Shown here: positions 34,504 through 43,277 of the stretch, one piece after another
Numbering within the stretch: the first letter of the stretch is position 1
Layout: the number at the start of each line of letters is the position of its first letter
NCBI RefSeq assembly: GCF_000382445.1
Contig: NZ_KB905472.1
Location: forward strand, 2,131,697 to 2,195,696
DNA length: 64,000 bases
Direction: 5' to 3'
DNA from: Phocaeicola massiliensis B84634 = Timone 84634 = DSM 17679 = JCM 13223
GTDB lineage: Bacteria > Bacteroidota > Bacteroidia > Bacteroidales > Bacteroidaceae
Notes under the pieces: generated by a model
What the model was told of the DNA's origin: nothing
Databases searched by the model: none
Seen by the model: the letters and a program-made list of their open reading frames with translations, nothing else
Made by a program: the position numbers and the translations under genes

Positions 34504-36261
34504 TTATTCAATGGTTACCAATGCCATGCTATTGTCACATGCCACCACCCGGTACACATTCCCCTTGGCGGTATGCACCCGCTCGCCCAACTGGGGCAGG
34601 ATGCGGCTCAGGCTGTAGGCGGTCATGCCCCTCATGACCGAAGGGTGGGCAGACTTCATCCGCTCGAATAATTGGGTGGCGGAAAGGGTCAGCACCTCCT
34701 GCGGATGGTCCTCTTGGGTGGCAAAGCGGAAACAGAGGCGGAACACCTCCTCTTCGGGTATGTGTTTGTAGAACAGGGCGTTGTGCTGCTGGATAGCCTG
34801 CTCTTCTTCCTTGTTGAACCAGCTTCGTTCGCCGGACAGGAGTTCCGCTTTGAGCTGGGCATACAACTGCTCATGCTCTACGGGCGTGGTGCAGTCTATG
34901 GCGTGTTCCAGACTGACACAGAGGAAGCGGCGTGAGCCGGTGCGGTCTACCAGCAGGTCCTCCCGGTTGCTGGTGCCAATGAACGAGGCGATGCGGGGCA
35001 GTGCCGACGCACTGCGTTTGTAGGCCTTGCGGATGTTCAGTGCGGAGGCTTGCATCAGGTTCTTCAGCAGAGGCATTTTGGATGCGCTGAGTTTGTCGAA
35101 TTCATCCAGATTAATCAGGCCGTAGGCAGCTAACTTGGCTTCGGCGGATGCCGGAGAGCTGAGGTCGTAACTTTCTGTATAGTAGGCTTTCAGTGCATCG
35201 GGCATCAGCAGGCGGCAGAACGTACTTTTCCCCAGTCCTTGTCGGCTGCTCACCAGCAGGGGAGCTACGCTGTTGGCGCGGTTGATACTGCTGGTATTGT
35301 TAGCACTGTTGGCATTGTTGGCGCGGTTGGCGCAGTTGGTATCCGGTCGGAACTGCATCCATTGGGCGGAGAGCCCCAGCATCCAGCGGTGGAAACCGTT
35401 TACCCATACCGGGTTGTCGGACACCCGGCGGGCGAGTGCGGATACCCGGTCGGTGCCGTCCCATTCGGGGAGCTGCTCAAAGTAAGCGGTAAAGGGATGG
35501 TATTCGCTGATGCGGCGCGAGCGCACAAAGCGTTGGATGTCTCTGTCCCAGCAGTCTATGCCTGTTTCAATGGCCTCCATGCTGAGCGTGTTCATCCACC
35601 GTTCGTCCACCTTGGTGTAGCGCAGATGGGTGTCGGGGATGTTGTTTGCCACCTCGGTTTCCTCGGTAAGTACATTGAAGCGGAAGCGGTAGCGGGAGGT
35701 GAGGAAAGCGGTCACTTCCTGCATCAGGGAACATGATTTCGCTTTCTTCACTTCCTCTTTCGAGGATACCGGCGCGGCTTCTTTTCGATTGCCTTCCGAA
35801 GAGATCACTCCGATTTTCTTTTCAATATCTTTCGAGAATTCTAATCCTGCTTCTTTTCGAGCACTTCCCGATGGTGCGGATTCCTCCTCCGTTTTTTCAA
35901 TTAAGACTGCCGGGCATCCGGGAGCTTCGTTCCTGCTTTCCGACAAATTGCCCTTGCCGTTTTCAGCCGGAAGAACCTGTGATTCGACTACTTCCTTCAC
36001 TCCGTCTTCATCGGACACAATATAATGGTAAGTGCCCGCCAGCGCATTCCCATCGGTGCGCGGAGTCCAGTCCACCACCAACGCCACCCGGCCCTCGCGG
36101 ATATCCACAGCCAGGTGCACACCGGGAATGGTCCGACAAAGCGGCATCAGTCCGTTGAGGGCGGATACGAGGTCACGGCGCGGTGTTCCGTCGGAGGGAA
36201 CAGGGGTTGACAGGAATTTGCTTCCGAAGAAGACTGTTTTGAGAGTGGCGAATACATTCAT
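34504..36261 (-). CDS. VapE/VirE-type P-loop protein (BT4734-like N-terminus)
   Basis: About 585 aa from MNVFATLKTVFFGSKF; the ORF's upstream extension looks untranslated. The N-terminal part resembles the VirE_N/BT4734 primase-like domain. The C-terminal part is a VapE-like SF3-type ATPase: Walker A VSSRQGLGKSTFCRLL, Walker B GLINLDEFDKLS, sensor SFIGTSNREDLL and the arginine region DRTGSRRFLCV. Just before Walker A is an Asn-rich run (NRANNANSANN, then TSSINRANS) encoded by an imperfect 9-nt repeat. Base composition is more GC-rich than the surroundings, suggesting transfer. Relatives occur in phage-like and chromosomal islands; the role is unknown, and no replication partner is adjacent. 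Confidence 0.82.
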   Translation of the reverse strand: MNVFATLKTVFFGSKFLSTPVPSDGTPRRDLVSALNGLMPLCRTIPGVHLAVDIREGRVALVVDWTPRTDGNALAGTYHYIVSDEDGVKEVVESQVLPAENGKGNLSESRNEAPGCPAVLIEKTEEESAPSGSARKEAGLEFSKDIEKKIGVISSEGNRKEAAPVSSKEEVKKAKSCSLMQEVTAFLTSRYRFRFNVLTEETEVANNIPDTHLRYTKVDERWMNTLSMEAIETGIDCWDRDIQRFVRSRRISEYHPFTAYFEQLPEWDGTDRVSALARRVSDNPVWVNGFHRWMLGLSAQWMQFRPDTNCANRANNANSANNTSSINRANSVAPLLVSSRQGLGKSTFCRLLMPDALKAYYTESYDLSSPASAEAKLAAYGLINLDEFDKLSASKMPLLKNLMQASALNIRKAYKRSASALPRIASFIGTSNREDLLVDRTGSRRFLCVSLEHAIDCTTPVEHEQLYAQLKAELLSGERSWFNKEEEQAIQQHNALFYKHIPEEEVFRLCFRFATQEDHPQEVLTLSATQLFERMKSAHPSVMRGMTAYSLSRILPQLGERVHTAKGNVYRVVACDNSMALVTIE

Positions 36262-36382
36262 AAGGCACTTTTTTAGGTTTGACGAACTACAAATATACAA
36301 CATGAAAAAGCGTTTGTCAAGAGGGGAAGACAAATAAATCAAACCCCGGTACAGGATATGACAGAGCCTGACACAATGACAT

Positions 36383-36470
36383 ATATACGTGTGGGCTTAT
36401 ACGTATATATGTGTAGCCCGATGCGTATATACGTGTAGGCTGATGCCACCGTATGTGTAGCCCGATGCGT
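36383..36470. repeat. 22-nt tandem repeat, four units
   Basis: Four contiguous 22-bp units (36383, 36405, 36427 and 36449 as starts) built around GTGTAGCCCGATGCGT and ATATACGTGTAGGCTGATGC, followed by a partial unit. The period is the same as the tandem repeat at 10816-10903 but the sequence is unrelated. Confidence 0.8.
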
Positions 36471-36493
36471 ACGTACACACTTTATAATTGAAT

Positions 36494-36635
36494 TCAAAAT
36501 GTGGATAATGCTGTCGTTTCGTGCGTAGGGGCGAGGTTTGCTCGCCCGAAAACAGTTTGCTTTGTGTCTTCGGGCAGGCGAACCCTGCCCCTACAGCTGA
36601 CGATGGGATAGGCCGGTTTCGTTTTGATACACTCT
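36494..36635 (-). repeat. MITE-like element, full copy (copy D)
   Basis: Reverse orientation relative to copy B. The left end (TTCAAAATGTGGATAATGCT) has a worn inverted repeat; the right end reads GTTTTGATACACTCTCC. Both internal hairpins (GGGGCGAGG...GCTCGCCC and GGGCAGGCG...CTGCCCC) are intact. Reading across it yields a spurious ORF on the minus strand. Confidence 0.85.
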
Positions 36636-36643
36636 CCTGTTGC

Positions 36644-36748
36644 AAAAAGACTTTGGTGTTTTTTAAAAAGACTTTGGTGTTTTTTAAAAAGACTTTGGTG
36701 TTTTCTGAAAAGATCGGGAGGTTTTCCAAAAAGACCTTGGTGTTTTTT
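36644..36748. repeat. 21-nt tandem repeat, five units
   Basis: Five 21-bp units beginning at 36644, 36665, 36686, 36707 and 36728, consensus AAAAAGACTTTGGTGTTTTT plus T; the fourth unit is diverged (GATCGGGAGG core). Because 21 is a multiple of three, every frame reads a heptapeptide repeat, for example KNTKVFL on the minus strand and KKTLVFF on the plus strand. It abuts MITE copy D. I see no gene in the rest of 36343-37433. Confidence 0.85.
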
Positions 36749-37199
36749 ATGTAAGGGAAGATGGAACCACCCTCACCAAGTCGGTCATTTCTCCTTTTCC
36801 GTTCATCCTTACATTTTACCCGAAACATACGGATAATCAGTATATTAAGAATGACAGCACATCCCCTTATCCTCCTTTCAGCCGTGCTTCCCGAGTCCTT
36901 TCACAAGCAGCCTTCAGTAATTCCCTTGTGTACTTTCTACACCTCTTTTTAGACTACCGTAAATGAAAGCGTTATCGAAACAGTTCAAAAGCCAGAAGAA
37001 GTTTTACAAATAAAAGGAGGCTGAAAGGGGGATGACACGATGTTCCTTCACAACCGGAACCCCTATCAGCAGGGAGTTTCAGCAGTAGATGAAAGGAGGA
37101 AGGAAGAAACGATGCAATCATTGATAGATGTCAGGATTCGGGACGATGTTCGTAAGCATTCAGCCTCGTGCGTATTTCTCTCCAAGCTATAATAAAGAA

Positions 37200-37325
37200 G
37201 GTGTGCCAAAACTACAATTGACGGTCACGACCTTGGAAATAATACACAAAGTAAGCTGTTTTCGGGCGAGCGACCTCTCCCCTACTAGCAAAATGACAGC
37301 ATCATCAACGTTTATACACAACCTC
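37200..37325 (+). repeat. MITE-like element, degenerate copy (copy E)
   Basis: The left end is GTGTGCCAAAAC and the right end ACGTTTATACACAACC. The central CTGTTTTCGGGCGAGCGACC and ATGACAGCATCATCAACG are recognisable, but the first internal hairpin is lost. This is the most diverged copy in the window. Confidence 0.65.
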
Positions 37326-37373
37326 ATAATCAATTAAAGGTCTAAAAGAATAAATATTTTTTCCATAAAGCCA

Positions 37374-37402
37374 TTTGAATATACAAAAAAATCTTAGCTT
37401 TG
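37374..37402 (+). promoter_or_regulatory. Bacteroides-type promoter of the beta-propeller pair
   Basis: TTTG at 37374-37377 and TAGCTTTG at 37395-37402, 17 bp apart, fit the Bacteroides -33/-7 consensus (TTTG, TAnnTTTG). The first ATG of the operon follows at 37419-37434. Confidence 0.55.
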
Positions 37403-37485
37403 CAGAACATATATATTAATGAAGAATAACCACATGAAAGTATCATTACAAAGCATCAATAGGAATACTATTCTGTATTTTCTAT

Positions 37486-38739
37486 TTGTGTTCTTGCCAA
37501 TCTCCACAAAAACAAGTAAATAATCCACAAGAGACAGAAAACGGAATAATCACTTTAACCGCAGATTATCCAATAGAAAAAGATACGCTTACATTAAGCG
37601 AAATAGCCGACACTGTTTTTTATGTAAAACTACAACAACAAGGTATCAGCAACAATGCACGTATAGAATATCTTAACAGTCTAATTTTGGTTTATGATTT
37701 TTTCAACCTATATACGTTCAATCATTATGGAAAATTATTATACAAAATAGAGGCACGAGGAGGAAGTATGGACTTTTTGCCGGATAAATCGTATTTCTAT
37801 CTATATACATTTATGGATGAATGCATCAGGAAATATGATTTAAAGGGAAATATACTTCAGACTATCCATTTAAAAGAAAAAGTGGATGGATATAGATATT
37901 CTTTCCTTTGTCTTAACGACAGTTTATTTGTCATGAGTCAAAACAATGAAGGAAATAATCCGAACGAATTATTTTTTATCAATGGAAAAGGAAGTATAAT
38001 TGAGCGTAAGGCGAATATAAATCAATTCCAAGCAAGTGAAAAATCATATTTCAACAACATGGATTGGCGCCGATCCTTATTCAGAGGACAGAATGGATGT
38101 TATTACCACCGTGATTATAGTGACACCCTTTGGAAAGTACACGATGATATGACTTTGCAAGCACTGTTAGTAGAAAATAAAATTAAGAAAGTGCCTTTAG
38201 AACAGAGAACAGAATATTCGGGAAAACCCATGAGTGATTATATAACGACTACACTAGCCGAAAAGTTGAATGTAGTCCGCTATTATGAAACTTCCCTCTA
38301 TTATATAGCGGAATATAAAGCCGGAGGGCATTCAAGGGGGCTTTCCAACTATTTGTTCTATGACAAAAAGACAACTAAATTATATCAAGTGACGAATAAA
38401 TTTGACTATGAAAACAAGCATGCACTTTTCCATTTCGGCATATTCAATGATTATGACGGTGGTCTTGCTTTTGCTCCATCCGCACAATCAGGAGATTACT
38501 TAATAATGGTAAACGCCAGCGACCAGCAGGGAGATAGGCATAAGACCCTACCTAAAACACTTTACCAAGAAGGTAGAATAATACCAGAATTAGTCAATAA
38601 AAAGCCTGTATCCAGACAAAGACAAATGAGAAGTGATGTATATCATGATGAAAGACATAGGGACCAGCTTAATGAATTCTTTAAAGATTTCAATGAAAAA
38701 GAGCATACAATGCTGATGTTTGTCAAACTAAAGAAATAA
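37486..38739 (+). CDS. Six-bladed beta-propeller lipoprotein with disrupted start
   Basis: A body of about 417 aa is open to 38739 and has propeller-family strands; its YFVKL-type opening reads DTVFYVKLQQQ. The problem is the start. Codons 37438-37485 in this frame read KYHYKASIGILFCIFYLCSC, a perfect lipoprotein signal, but have no ATG/GTG; the nearest ATG (37434) is off by one base. Removing one A from ATGAAAG (37434-37440) would restore MKYHYKAS. So either a one-base insertion inactivated translation, or the stretch is mis-sequenced. The frame's own TTG at 37486 would give no signal peptide. It lies 6 bp upstream of a related gene. Confidence 0.7.
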   Translation: MCSCQSPQKQVNNPQETENGIITLTADYPIEKDTLTLSEIADTVFYVKLQQQGISNNARIEYLNSLILVYDFFNLYTFNHYGKLLYKIEARGGSMDFLPDKSYFYLYTFMDECIRKYDLKGNILQTIHLKEKVDGYRYSFLCLNDSLFVMSQNNEGNNPNELFFINGKGSIIERKANINQFQASEKSYFNNMDWRRSLFRGQNGCYYHRDYSDTLWKVHDDMTLQALLVENKIKKVPLEQRTEYSGKPMSDYITTTLAEKLNVVRYYETSLYYIAEYKAGGHSRGLSNYLFYDKKTTKLYQVTNKFDYENKHALFHFGIFNDYDGGLAFAPSAQSGDYLIMVNASDQQGDRHKTLPKTLYQEGRIIPELVNKKPVSRQRQMRSDVYHDERHRDQLNEFFKDFNEKEHTMLMFVKLKK

Positions 38740-38745
38740 GTATAT

Positions 38746-39900
38746 ATGTCAAAAAAGAAATTATACTGTGTGATTCTCCTCGTTTGTCTACTTTGCTGTG
38801 CGTGTGGGAAGAAAGAGGGATACAATGCCCTCAGTTATCAAGTAACAGAAAACGATACTTTGTTTATTTGCGATGCCGAACAATGGGGAAATAGTAGACA
38901 AATAAAGTTAAGCAATTGGGTCACAGACTTTAAGTGTATTCAATTGGAAAATTCAGACACTGCGTTAGTGAAAGGATGGAGAGTATATATCACTGACAAT
39001 TATATTGGCGTATTGGACGAACAGGCTTTCAAATTGTTTAATCATCAAGGAAAATTCCTCTGCAATATTGGACGTACAGGGCAAGGACCAGGAGAATACA
39101 AAGTGCTATATGGTGCTACACTCAATGAAAAGTTCGACAAAATTTGCCTTGCACCGTTTTATGGGAAATCACTCTTGGAATATAATTTCAGAGGAGAATT
39201 TCTTCAGTCAATAGATGTTTCCGTCATAGTGAAAGGACAGGTACGCTATCAGCCTGATGGTTCATTACTTTTGACCCATTTACAATTTGCTAATTCACCT
39301 ACTTTTCAATATTTACACGTAGATACGACTGGAATAAAGACTTATATTAACGATGATTCGAAATTAATTTCCAGCATAGATGAAGAAGGTAACTTTATAG
39401 GGTTCAACAATGAAATCTGGGCTGGAAACAATACATCGGAATTTACCTATCATATATTTGAAACGGATACTCTTTATCGTTTTAATCCTCAAACCCATAA
39501 AACGTATCCTCGTTTTGCACTGAATAATTTCCATGGTCGGTACATCGACCTCACGGAAACCCCCTCCTCTTTCCTCATTTATTTCTATCCAAGCGGAATG
39601 GAAGAAGTAAACGGCTGGAAGCCTGAAACCAATACTGTCTTAATAGATAAAGAGGAAACAAGAGCCTATTTTGCGGAAGTAGTCAATGACTTTATGGGAA
39701 ATTTACCGGTCAATAAATTAGGAATTCCACAAGATGGTTGGTATTGTGAACTGTTTGAACCGCTACAACTGGTAGAACTGATTGAAGAAAAATTGTCCGA
39801 TGAGAATTGCACTGATAAAGAGCGCAAAGCACTGGAAGAATTACGCTCTTCTTTTGATGAAGAAGGGAACAATATTTTGTTTTTCGGAAGAATACAATAA
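38746..39900 (+). CDS. Six-bladed beta-propeller lipoprotein
   Basis: 384 aa, with a lipoprotein signal (VCLLCCACGKK, Cys at about residue 20). It carries the family block FNHQGKFLCNIGRTGQGPGE, ahead of tandem beta-strand repeats. It follows the previous gene by 6 bp, so they are co-transcribed, and if the first is not translated this one may lose translational coupling. A terminator follows at 39927-39974. No neighbouring transport or enzyme gene suggests a ligand. Confidence 0.85.
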   Translation: MSKKKLYCVILLVCLLCCACGKKEGYNALSYQVTENDTLFICDAEQWGNSRQIKLSNWVTDFKCIQLENSDTALVKGWRVYITDNYIGVLDEQAFKLFNHQGKFLCNIGRTGQGPGEYKVLYGATLNEKFDKICLAPFYGKSLLEYNFRGEFLQSIDVSVIVKGQVRYQPDGSLLLTHLQFANSPTFQYLHVDTTGIKTYINDDSKLISSIDEEGNFIGFNNEIWAGNNTSEFTYHIFETDTLYRFNPQTHKTYPRFALNNFHGRYIDLTETPSSFLIYFYPSGMEEVNGWKPETNTVLIDKEETRAYFAEVVNDFMGNLPVNKLGIPQDGWYCELFEPLQLVELIEEKLSDENCTDKERKALEELRSSFDEEGNNILFFGRIQ

Positions 39901-39926
39901 ACACATAGCGAAAAAGTAAATTTGAG

Positions 39927-39974
39927 CAAAGCGTAGCGAATTGGCTGATACAGCGTTCGTTACGCTTTGTTTTT
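39927..39974 (+). terminator. Rho-independent terminator
   Basis: CAAAGCGTAGCGAA pairs with TTCGTTACGCTTTG (one mismatch), followed by TTTTT. It ends the beta-propeller operon. The sequence TTGAGCAAAGC at its start recurs at about 39978, so the border with the mobile remnant carries a short direct repeat. Confidence 0.75.
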
Positions 39975-40161
39975 CTATTGAGCAAAGCCAACGAAAAGCC
40001 AACATGAAGCCAAACTGTGCAAGAGTTCAGTTAGCACTTCATTACTCCCGTAACAGGTGCAGATTTCTTGCTAAAAGGTTCTGTTTCTGCATTTTGCGTC
40101 GATTTGCATAGTTATCGGTAACTCACTAATAACTAATTTTGTGACCAAAAAAGGAGTGAGT

Positions 40162-40329
40162 ATGCGAAGTACATTCAAGGTCTTATTTTACGTGAAGAAA
40201 GGCAGCGAGAAGCCCAACGGCAATCTGCCTCTGATGTGCCGTATCACGGTGGACGGCGAGATTAAACAGTTCAGTTGCAAGATGGACGTTCCCCCACGAC
40301 TGTGGGACGTGAATACTACCGTGACATAA
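40162..40329 (+). pseudogene. Truncated tyrosine integrase (N-terminal arm-binding part only)
   Basis: Starts at ATG 40162 behind AAGGAGTGAGT. It reads MRSTFKVLFYVKKGSEKPNG and continues with MCRITVDGEIKQFSCKMDVP and PRLWDV, which is the N-terminal SAM-like/arm-binding region of Bacteroides mobile-element integrases. The frame then leaves homology at about 40305-40312 and ends. The catalytic domain is missing. It is fused to the MobV remnant that begins there. Confidence 0.75.
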
Positions 40330-41042
40330 AGCGACAGACAGAGGAGCTGAAAACGGAAGTGATGGAATTGCAGGAACGGAAAGAAACGGCACGGGAAGAG
40401 CTTGAACGGGCGAAAAAAGAGATACAGACCGAACGGCTGAAAGGGGCAGCCACGACCGCAGCCGCCAACATCGCCGAGAGTGTCGGTTCTCTTTTCGGGA
40501 GCAACAAGGTCAAGACTCTGGAGAGGGAGAACACCGCCCTGCATAGGGAGGTAGCCACACACGAAGAAACCATCGAAGCACTGCAAACCGAGATACAGAC
40601 CATACGGGCAGACTACAGCCGTCAAGTGCTGGAAATGCAGCAACGGTACTTGCTGGAAAAGGACGAGATGGTAACAAAACATCAAACGGAAGTCTCAAGG
40701 CTTAACGCCTTGTTGATAAAAGCCACAGAATGGTTTCCTTGGTTTCGTGTTATGCTCCGTATTGAGAAATTGTGCCTTGCTGTCGGCTTTACCCATGAAC
40801 AGACTGCCCATTTAATGACAGGCAAGCCATTGCCATATAACGGAGAACTCTATTCCGATGAGCATAGGCGTAAGTTCAGGACGAATGATGTTACTGCCAA
40901 AGTTGGTACAAACAATGGAAAGCTGATACTTGCCATTGACGGACTACATATCGGGGAATGGTTCAAGAAACAATTTGAACGATTACAACAGAATGTCGAC
41001 TGGAAGCCTATTCAGAAAAAGAATAAAGGCTTCAAGCTATAG
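40305..41042 (+). pseudogene. MobV-type relaxase remnant 1 (C-terminal coiled-coil half)
   Basis: From about EYYRDIKRQTEELKTEV on, this is the C-terminal part of a Pre/MobV mobilization protein: a long coiled coil, the block AESVGSLFGSNKVKTLERE, then a globular tail ending in IGEWFKKQFERLQQN and GFKL. The relaxase catalytic N terminus with the HxHxxxVP motif is absent. The junction with the truncated integrase shares only a few bases (GGGACGTGAATA region), as from a deletion. The frame itself is open and could be expressed. Confidence 0.8.
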
Positions 41043-41059
41043 TCAATCATGCGCATCAC

Positions 41060-41092
41060 ATACATGGAGGACATTTTTTGTCCCCCATGTAT
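41060..41092. terminator. Inverted repeat, possible terminator between Mob remnant and integrase
   Basis: ATACATGG and GGACA pair with TGTCC and CCATGTAT around a six-T loop. It lies between the convergent ends of the Mob remnant and the integrase gene. It lacks a distal T-run, so termination is uncertain. Confidence 0.45.
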
Positions 41093-41112
41093 ATATAGAG
41101 TCCAAGACTAAC

Positions 41113-42036
41113 TCATGTTATTCCCAAGAAATTACTCATACGATCAATACACCGTTTCTTTTGATTGAGATTAGGATGAACGTACAGATTAAGTGTCGTT
41201 GCTACGTTTGAGTGACCGAGTATGACGCTGACAGTTTTATAATCACACTGGCTTTCAATACATCGGGTCGCAAATGTGTGCCTAAGTCCATGAAAGACCA
41301 AGTGGGGAATATCCAATCGTTTTAGCAACCTGCCAAAATAATCACGATAAGAACGAGGCTCTTTAGATTGTGTAGAAGTGCCTACCACGTATGGGGATTG
41401 AGATTGTTTCCTTACCATTTTCAACGCTTGGAAAAGTTGTTTGGATATAGGAATCTCACGACAAGAATTCTTGGTTTTGGGGGAAGAGTGAACCCTTTCT
41501 GTAGATTTCAACTCACAGTTATATATTCTGCCTACAGTATGTTTCACGATGACTGTCTTTTGTGCAAAATCCACATCTTCCCATTTCAAAGCACAAACCT
41601 CACCGATTCTCATTCCGGTACAGAGAGCCAACAGTACACCTATATTTTGTGGAGTGGGCTGTTCCAGCAAGTGACGCATCAATATATGTTGATGATTTAA
41701 TGACAATGTTGGCGGCAGTTTGTTTTCTGTTTGGGTAGGATATTCGATTTCCCATTCTTCAAAATGGAAAATCCCATGCTTATTCCCATATTTGATAACA
41801 GATTTGAGCACTGCCACTATATCCCGGACTGTTTTTCTTGCTAATCCGGAAGTACATTTGTCTATCACAAACTGCTGGACATCCTTCTCTGTTATATTTT
41901 CCGCAGCGCCAAATCGTGGCAATAGGTGTGTCTGTAACGTAAGCTGATATGCACATAGGGTGGAATGCTTCACTATCGGACGTTTTGCATCACACCAAAT
42001 CTCGGAAACTTCGTGAAATGTTTTTTTATTGTTCAT
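41113..42036 (-). CDS. Tyrosine recombinase (candidate invertase of the methyltransferase locus)
   Basis: A 307-aa phage-integrase-type recombinase with the full catalytic set: the first Arg in LCTGMRIGEVCALKW, the His-x-x-Arg box in FHGLRHTFATRC, the second His in ILGHSNVATTLN, and the nucleophile Tyr in LNLYVHP. The N-terminal SAM-like domain (KHSTLCAYQLTLQTHLLPRF) is present. It ends a leftward operon after DUF262-HNH, DinD-like, methyltransferase and XRE genes. In Bacteroides such recombinases beside modification genes shuffle specificity segments; the inverted cassettes at 44156-44662 make that role likely here. Confidence 0.85.
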   Translation of the reverse strand: MNNKKTFHEVSEIWCDAKRPIVKHSTLCAYQLTLQTHLLPRFGAAENITEKDVQQFVIDKCTSGLARKTVRDIVAVLKSVIKYGNKHGIFHFEEWEIEYPTQTENKLPPTLSLNHQHILMRHLLEQPTPQNIGVLLALCTGMRIGEVCALKWEDVDFAQKTVIVKHTVGRIYNCELKSTERVHSSPKTKNSCREIPISKQLFQALKMVRKQSQSPYVVGTSTQSKEPRSYRDYFGRLLKRLDIPHLVFHGLRHTFATRCIESQCDYKTVSVILGHSNVATTLNLYVHPNLNQKKRCIDRMSNFLGIT

Positions 42037-42082
42037 ATTTTGAGAGAATTAATTGATTTAACTCTCTCAAAATAACACACTT

Positions 42083-43255
42083 TTACCGATTTCCCTTTGA
42101 ACGGTTATGGGTTTTACAAAGCATCTCACAATTTTCCATGCTGGTTGACCCTCCCTTGCTCCATGCAGTCACATGGTCGGCATCCATTTCCGAAAGTTTG
42201 TAAATACGGGTCTTGTTGGCATTATTCCCCAACGCACAGAGCGGACAATTGGAAATTCCCTGTTTCTCAGCCGCTTCGGTCTGACGCTTGTAAGCAGCCC
42301 GCTTGGTTGATTCTTCAAAGATACGGATGTCAAGTAATTTCCTATCCTCTTCTCCACCCAGTACATATTCGTAAATATTTCGGGGACACCGCACGCTTTC
42401 ATCCGCTTGCAAGGCTTTTACCCGTTCTGTAACATGGACGGTACTATAAGGGGTGGTATGGTACGTTTCATACAGCCGTCCCCATTCCAAGCCGCACATG
42501 TCACGCTCTACCATAGTAAAGGTAGCCGATACCCAGTCAATCACAGAACGGAAATAACTTTCCAATTCTCCCGTGGAAGGCTCGTGACGGTGTATGCTCA
42601 TATAGGCATCAATGCTCATCCCCTTACTGTCGCAAATCCACCGGAGGGCTTCCGCCAGATAATCCTGCCGTTTCACATCTCCCTTGATATAATGACTCCA
42701 TTTCTGTATTTCCGCATTTTGGGAATTACTGAACACCCGCTTGGCTGCATTTACGAACTCGCCCGAATAGATGGCATTGAGCAATTCCTGCTCCTTGAGC
42801 GGAATGCCCACAATATTGATGGTCTTAAACCACTCTTTTATTTCCTTTTCTTCACCCTCGCATTCATATACCAGCAGAGAGGATTGCATAATCTTTTGTT
42901 GCTGCTCTTCGGGCAATCCCGAGAAATACTGCACGTTATCCGCTTCATCCTTGATGGCGAATTTACCTGTAACAAACCGACCGATAGAAGTGATGCGTTG
43001 CTGCCCGTCAAGTACTTCAAATCGTCCGTTCACAGTCCGATTGAAATAGATTAGTCCGATGGGATAGCCTTTCAGCAGGGATTCTATTACCGCTACATCA
43101 CGTTTCCCATCGTTGTAGATATAATGGCGTTGATACTCGGGTTGGATAGTGAGCCGCCCGTCCAATCCAAATAGACCTTTACCTTCCAATTCGTTGTAGG
43201 TAAACCCTTTACAGATGTCTTCGACAGTCCATTCTGTATGTAATGTTGTCTCCAT
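42083..43255 (-). CDS. DUF262 and HNH endonuclease domain protein
   Basis: 390 aa. Residues about 10-150 form a DUF262/ParB-like domain as in Gmr[36 protein letters not shown] and [18 protein letters not shown] with the DGQQR motif, a likely NTPase site. The last 75 residues are an HNH nuclease with CPLC and [13 protein letters not shown], then [12 protein letters not shown]. This is the GmrSD-like architecture of modification-dependent or self-guarded restriction. Beside an EcoRI-family methyltransferase, it is my candidate restriction nuclease. It is 46 bp upstream of the recombinase gene. Confidence 0.87.
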   Translation of the reverse strand: METTLHTEWTVEDICKGFTYNELEGKGLFGLDGRLTIQPEYQRHYIYNDGKRDVAVIESLLKGYPIGLIYFNRTVNGRFEVLDGQQRITSIGRFVTGKFAIKDEADNVQYFSGLPEEQQQKIMQSSLLVYECEGEEKEIKEWFKTINIVGIPLKEQELLNAIYSGEFVNAAKRVFSNSQNAEIQKWSHYIKGDVKRQDYLAEALRWICDSKGMSIDAYMSIHRHEPSTGELESYFRSVIDWVSATFTMVERDMCGLEWGRLYETYHTTPYSTVHVTERVKALQADESVRCPRNIYEYVLGGEEDRKLLDIRIFEESTKRAAYKRQTEAAEKQGISNCPLCALGNNANKTRIYKLSEMDADHVTAWSKGGSTSMENCEMLCKTHNRSKGNR

Positions 43256-43277
43256 AATATTGATTCACTTTATAGGA

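Noticed and set aside
36397-36828. 143-aa minus-strand ORF with KNTKVFL repeats
   Set aside because: Composed of MITE copy D and the 21-nt minisatellite; more likely non-coding than a repeat protein.
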